From the NCBI GenBank assembly GCA_948468465.1, contig CAOKJJ010000187.1, positions 1-9,380 of the forward strand: a stretch of 9,380 nt of DNA, read 5' to 3'. Positions 7,201 to 9,380 of this stretch are shown one piece after another (position 1 is the stretch's first letter; each line of letters starts with the position of its first letter). Source of the stretch: an uncultured Eubacterium sp. GTDB lineage: Bacteria; Bacillota_A; Clostridia; Lachnospirales; Lachnospiraceae. The translations under genes and the position numbers were made by a program. The notes beneath the pieces are model-generated. The model ran no database searches. It saw nothing but the letters and a program-made list of their open reading frames with translations, and had not been told where the DNA came from.

Positions 7201-8561
7201 TGATCGTTTGCCTTGATGGCCAGCGCGGCCTTTCCGATGGAGAAAGCCAGTTCTTTCCTAAAGGTATACGGCGATTTGCCGGTGACAGCGGCCTTTGCCG
7301 TATTTGTCCCAGCGTTGGTATTGCCAGTGTAGCTTACCGTATAATTTGCAGCGTCCACCACTGTCCCGTCCAGCATGACGGTGACGTCAGGTTCCTGCGC
7401 TGTGCCATTGTATGCCAGCCCCTCTGCGTTGTTCAGCGTGACTGCCAGCGCAGCGCCACAGACGCACTTGCCGGTTGTTACATCGTAGCTGCAATTCTCG
7501 CTGGGTTTTATGTCCCCGCAGGCAAGGCAGTCCCTCCGGTGGGTTGGGGCGCCTTCGGTGTGGGTGTACCTGCAGCTCCCTTCGTGCCCGCAGATTTTCA
7601 CTGTGACAGACGTATAGTCCCATGAAACGAACCGATTCTGGTTCAGCCCGTCATCCGTCACTGGAATTTGGTTATTGTAGAAGTAGGCATAACCGGTTTC
7701 CAGCAGATCCTTAAGCGTTTTATCACGGGAATAAATCATGTCTCTGGGATAGGCATTCTGGAATGTACCCCCGGAAAGGACAACGTTTCCCGAATAACAC
7801 TGAAGCCCATAGAATACCGTCCCAATAACTTTTACTCCTTCACTGACCTTTAAACATCCATTTGATAAAACCCAAACGCCGTTATGGCCAGAAAAAACTC
7901 CTCCCCGGAGGTCTGCCGTCCCCTCCACATAAAGGGCATCGTCTTTCTCAGAAATAATCCCGCCCCCGCCCTTTATGCACACACTTGCACCAAATGGAAT
8001 CTTGACACTTCCATCCGTGATGCGGATAGTGTTTTCACCCAGGTCCAGCGTGCAGTTAATCCTGATCTGGAGGCTTCCTGCCCTCTCCACATTTCTCAGC
8101 AGGGTAATGGTTGTGTCAGCATTGCCAGAGTCTGCAAACGCAGCGTCAAGGCCGCCCTCGTCCACATATCCGATAATCTGGCCGTCTTTTTCAATCACAG
8201 CGGCGCCGGCTGCCTGGACGGCGGCTGTGCCCGCCATGCTGCTATCCCCCACAAACGGCGTCACTTCTCCCGCAGAGGACGCGGCATAGCCCGCCCCCTT
8301 TAGCGGAACCTTCCCCGCCGCATCGGACGCCGGTTCCATTTCCGCCAAATTCTGGCCGTCTGCAATTTCCGTTTCTTCCAATCCTTCTAACGAAGATTCT
8401 GCTGCAGTGTATCCTTCTTTAGCAGATTCCGCAATATATCCACGTATTCCAGCCGTGTTTTCCCGGCTTTGCGCCAGCGCCCCAGCCGGCATTCCAGGTA
8501 ATGGCACCAGCATGGAAAGGGCTAATATGACCGCCGTTAACTTCTTCTGTCTTTTCTTCAT
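4284..8561 (-). CDS. large secreted modular surface protein (beta-helix, MBG, Big_2, Fn3-like)
   Basis: A 1425-aa exported protein, probably a cell-surface or extracellular adhesin/scaffold. Residues 1-30 are a Sec signal peptide (basic KKRQKK, hydrophobic core, likely cut after ALA30). About 120-270 holds short GG-containing turns (LSGGTF, LRGGVFSG) resembling a right-handed beta-helix. Residues 324-368 form a Cys/His-rich knot (C324, C330, H334, H341, C345, C348, C357, C366, C368). Residues 373-443 and 1226-1294 are YNG-type Ig-like repeats; 445-530 and 810-888 are MBG-like; 534-616, 626-715 and 723-807 are further Ig-like beta modules. Residues 894-976 are a clear Big_2 domain (VTGVSLDKSTLSLPAG start). 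A Gly/Ser hinge (979-1000) leads to an unassigned domain (1010-1195), two AEKPQEP units, and a C-terminal Fn3-like domain (1297-1396). No SLH, choline-binding or canonical LPXTG anchor is present, so attachment is unclear. The start at 8561 was chosen over an in-frame ATG at 8660 because of AGGAGG 7 nt upstream and the signal peptide. It may be co-transcribed with the receiver gene upstream. Confidence 0.9.
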   Translation of the reverse strand: MKKRQKKLTAVILALSMLVPLPGMPAGALAQSRENTAGIRGYIAESAKEGYTAAESSLEGLEETEIADGQNLAEMEPASDAAGKVPLKGAGYAASSAGEVTPFVGDSSMAGTAAVQAAGAAVIEKDGQIIGYVDEGGLDAAFADSGNADTTITLLRNVERAGSLQIRINCTLDLGENTIRITDGSVKIPFGASVCIKGGGGIISEKDDALYVEGTADLRGGVFSGHNGVWVLSNGCLKVSEGVKVIGTVFYGLQCYSGNVVLSGGTFQNAYPRDMIYSRDKTLKDLLETGYAYFYNNQIPVTDDGLNQNRFVSWDYTSVTVKICGHEGSCRYTHTEGAPTHRRDCLACGDIKPSENCSYDVTTGKCVCGAALAVTLNNAEGLAYNGTAQEPDVTVMLDGTVVDAANYTVSYTGNTNAGTNTAKAAVTGKSPYTFRKELAFSIGKAALAIKANDQTITYGENIAQGTGQVTAAGLCGSDSLGGITLTASSDQVAAENKTITPSAAQIQNASNEDVGNNYKITYETGALTINKAQGLLTVPETSFHKKYGDAEFSLNCSTNGDGRISYVSSDEGVVTVSADGMARITGAGAATVTASLAEGSNYTEGAKDENVTVTVEKAAAPAGGQETRHYTYASGSKGEVAIDVSGKFPADRGVTAYHFQAADENGILSGVSVDADGNLTFTVPGGRTEADTASITVTAAMANYEDAAYTVEVRLVEKIAVEFTLSAQPQDSVYDGKPHNGYAGLSAQTVNGSYTGAVQFWYAGAGGTPYDSGIPPVRAGSYTVTARVPEYDAEYAGSSAAVPFSIRRAAITVKAENKTAQAGSPVPELTYTVSGLAENEQLAAAPELSCSADMNAAGIYPITAGGAKAPDTDNYQEEIIYENGTLTVLDYAVHVTGVSLDKSTLSLPAGSAGRLTAAISPENATNKSVSWASGSPAVASVDGSGNITAVSAGTTVITVTAADGGYMASCTVIVIKNMGGSGGSGSGGFGGSGSTGSGTGQAVKQPFIKGSSGRKGWDAIRAEARKAATAPAGGTVAVDMNGAVSVPGSVFEGIRGKKVTISLDMGNGITWSVNGKDITAGRVKDTDFSVKTGTGAVPKELAEETAGGMAYLELSLAHEGGFGFTATLTLRLAGRDENGVGVGTTAPYTGMYANLFYYNPALRSLEFICAGKVGEDGTAGLPFIHASDYMVILSKAPMGGTGTAEKPQEPEEAEKPQEPVKQAVKSVKLSKTRYTYNGKPKKPSVTAVDTAGRKIPDSCYTVSYQNNKKAGKATATVIFKGGYGGTVKKTFTIRPAGTSIQKLTAVSGGFAVKWKKKTAQTSGYQIQYSADAGFQGGSTRSIFVKNSSRVQKLVKNLKGGKNYYVRIRTYKTVKADGKNTKVSSAWSKSRKIKTLPAASEKEASFAGSAAAFLIPEKEDGKKRAA
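4904..4952 (-). repeat. 27-bp tandem repeat encoding Pro/Glu linker units
   Basis: A 22-nt stretch at 4904-4925 recurs exactly at 4931-4952, a period of 27 bp or nine codons. It encodes AEKPQEPEE followed by AEKPQEPVK (residues 1204-1221) in the surface protein, a charged linker between the unassigned domain and the last Ig-like repeat. Such in-frame repeats can change copy number without breaking the gene. Confidence 0.8.
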
Positions 8562-8568
8562 CCTAAAA

Positions 8569-8574
8569 CCTCCT
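8569..8574 (-). promoter_or_regulatory. ribosome binding site that fixes the surface protein start
   Basis: A perfect AGGAGG at 8574-8569 lies 7 nt before the ATG at 8561. It selects this start over the in-frame ATG at 8660, which would add 33 residues before the signal peptide. I see no convincing promoter or terminator in the 114-bp gap to the upstream gene. Confidence 0.85.
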
Positions 8575-8675
8575 AACCGCCATTTTTTAATGCTCAGTAC
8601 AGCCACGATTCGCTCCGTGTATGTCCGTATCACCGCATTTCCCTCCCGGATCACAGCCATCAGACAGAATGCAGT

Positions 8676-9134
8676 TCATGAAATAACAGTTTTCCATATC
8701 TTTCTATTCTTCCGTCCCGAAACATTCTCCTCACAGGCACAGCCAGTCTGGTACACAGAATTTTTGGCCGGCATCCTCTGCCATACAGCAATGTCTCCTT
8801 CCACTATTTTTCTTGCCACTTCCTGAAACTGTGTCTCCTCAAGCGGCCGCACAATAAAACCGAAGACACGTGTCCGTATCGCCACCCCGGCAAAATAGCG
8901 ATCATCCGTAATCCAGACCACCAGTGTGTTTCCATACATTTCCCGGTATTTACACACCAATTCCATTCCAAATGCGCCGTCCACGCCCACAACCGCAATA
9001 TCGTATTCATGTTCCAGATGGAAACTGCCGTCCATAATGCCCCGGCTGACCATAATCCCCGGCGACTCATATTCAAGTATTCCAGAAAGCATTTCATATT
9101 CCTGCCCGCTCTCTGTATAAATCACAGCGTCCAT
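8676..9134 (-). CDS. degenerate stand-alone receiver-like protein (152 aa)
   Basis: The pattern of alternating hydrophobic strands and helices fits a CheY-type receiver domain: YDIAVVG (44-50) as beta-3, LVVWITDD (71-78) with the conserved Thr76 as beta-4, and FGFIVRPLEE (91-100) as beta-5. The phosphoacceptor Asp expected at the end of beta-3 is Gly50, the conserved Lys before Pro is Arg96, and the N-terminal acidic pair is absent. It is therefore probably not phosphorylated in the usual way. No output (HTH or LytTR) domain follows; the C-terminal ~30 residues are Lys/Arg-rich with a CxC (132-134). The start at 9134 has AAGGTGG about 5 nt upstream. It lies 114 bp ahead of the surface-protein gene with no terminator seen between them, so it may be a pseudo-receiver regulating that gene by protein contact (inference). 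A divergent family of similar fold is the alternative. Confidence 0.6.
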   Translation of the reverse strand: MDAVIYTESGQEYEMLSGILEYESPGIMVSRGIMDGSFHLEHEYDIAVVGVDGAFGMELVCKYREMYGNTLVVWITDDRYFAGVAIRTRVFGFIVRPLEETQFQEVARKIVEGDIAVWQRMPAKNSVYQTGCACEENVSGRKNRKIWKTVIS

Positions 9135-9168
9135 TCAATCCACCTTACCTGTCATGGCAAATGTACCA

Positions 9169-9196
9169 TCCGGCATCCTTCTGACAGACTGCCGGA
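9169..9196 (-). other. 7-bp dyad in the leader of the receiver-like gene
   Basis: TCCGGCA (9169-9175) pairs perfectly with TGCCGGA (9190-9196) around a 14-nt loop. On the minus strand it lies just after the long hairpin and about 35 nt before the receiver-like gene. It could be an RNA stem in a leader or a protein-binding dyad; the sequence does not decide. Confidence 0.3.
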
Positions 9197-9199
9197 CGC

Positions 9200-9273
9200 A
9201 AAAGGACCGCCAGAAACGGGAATCCCAAAAATGGCATCACAGCCTTTTTGGAATTTCCCGCCTCTGGCGGTCC
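9200..9273 (-). terminator. long imperfect hairpin followed by U4: terminator or attenuator
   Basis: Two 32-nt arms (9204-9235 and 9242-9273) are imperfect inverted copies, beginning with an uninterrupted 11-bp GGACCGCCAGA/TCTGGCGGTCC stem, around a 6-nt loop ATCACA. On the minus strand four U residues follow (AAAA at 9200-9203). It could end transcription from a gene beyond the right edge. Because a TATAAT box lies only about 50 bp upstream of it, it could instead act as an attenuator ahead of the receiver-like gene or end a short RNA. Confidence 0.55.
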
Positions 9274-9324
9274 TGTATTTAATGGCGCTATATATAAATA
9301 TACACGATAAAAAGACAGAGTTAT

Positions 9325-9380
<56 letters not shown>

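Noticed and set aside
8562..8660. 33-residue N-terminal extension of the surface protein from the ATG at 8660
   Set aside because: It would bury the signal peptide inside the protein; the AGGAGG 7 nt before 8561 decides for the shorter form.

Overview
The window looks like chromosomal or accessory DNA from a Clostridia-type Firmicute, most likely a Lachnospiraceae-like gut anaerobe. The evidence is strong AGGAGG-type ribosome binding sites, moderately high GC, and a very large secreted protein built from clostridial surface modules (beta-helix, Cys/His-rich knot, MBG, Big_2 and Fn3-like domains). This assignment is inference; no marker gene fixes the taxon. All well-supported genes are on the minus strand, so transcription runs from right to left.

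Right end (about 9135-9380): a perfect GTCT tetranucleotide tract runs into the window edge. Next to it is a minus-strand TATAAT box, then a long imperfect hairpin followed by U4. Next come a 152-aa degenerate receiver-domain protein (8676-9134) and, after a 114-bp gap, a 1425-aa secreted modular surface protein (4284-8561).

Middle: a 161-bp intergenic region carries a minus-strand TATAAT box flanked by two perfect 12-bp palindromes. It precedes a two-gene unit. The first gene encodes an 824-aa protein of unrecognised family with a long helical centre and no signal peptide. The second overlaps its end by 7 bp and encodes a 273-aa protein with the catalytic signature of CNF1/BLF1-type glutamine deamidase toxins: LSGC, then His exactly 15 residues after the Cys, as in CNF1 C866/H881. 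This protein ends in Cys-Ile-Ile-Val after a basic stretch, which resembles a eukaryotic CaaX prenylation box. The gene is visibly more AT-rich than its partner. A plausible intrinsic terminator follows it.

This pair is the most interesting part of the window: a candidate host-directed deamidase effector, translationally coupled to a large protein that could be its carrier or delivery partner. Neither the family of the 824-aa protein nor the export route is visible.

Left end (1-832): poor in genes. It holds one weak small basic ORF, two terminator-like hairpins, a start-less ORF fragment, and the first eight codons of a possible gene running off the left edge.
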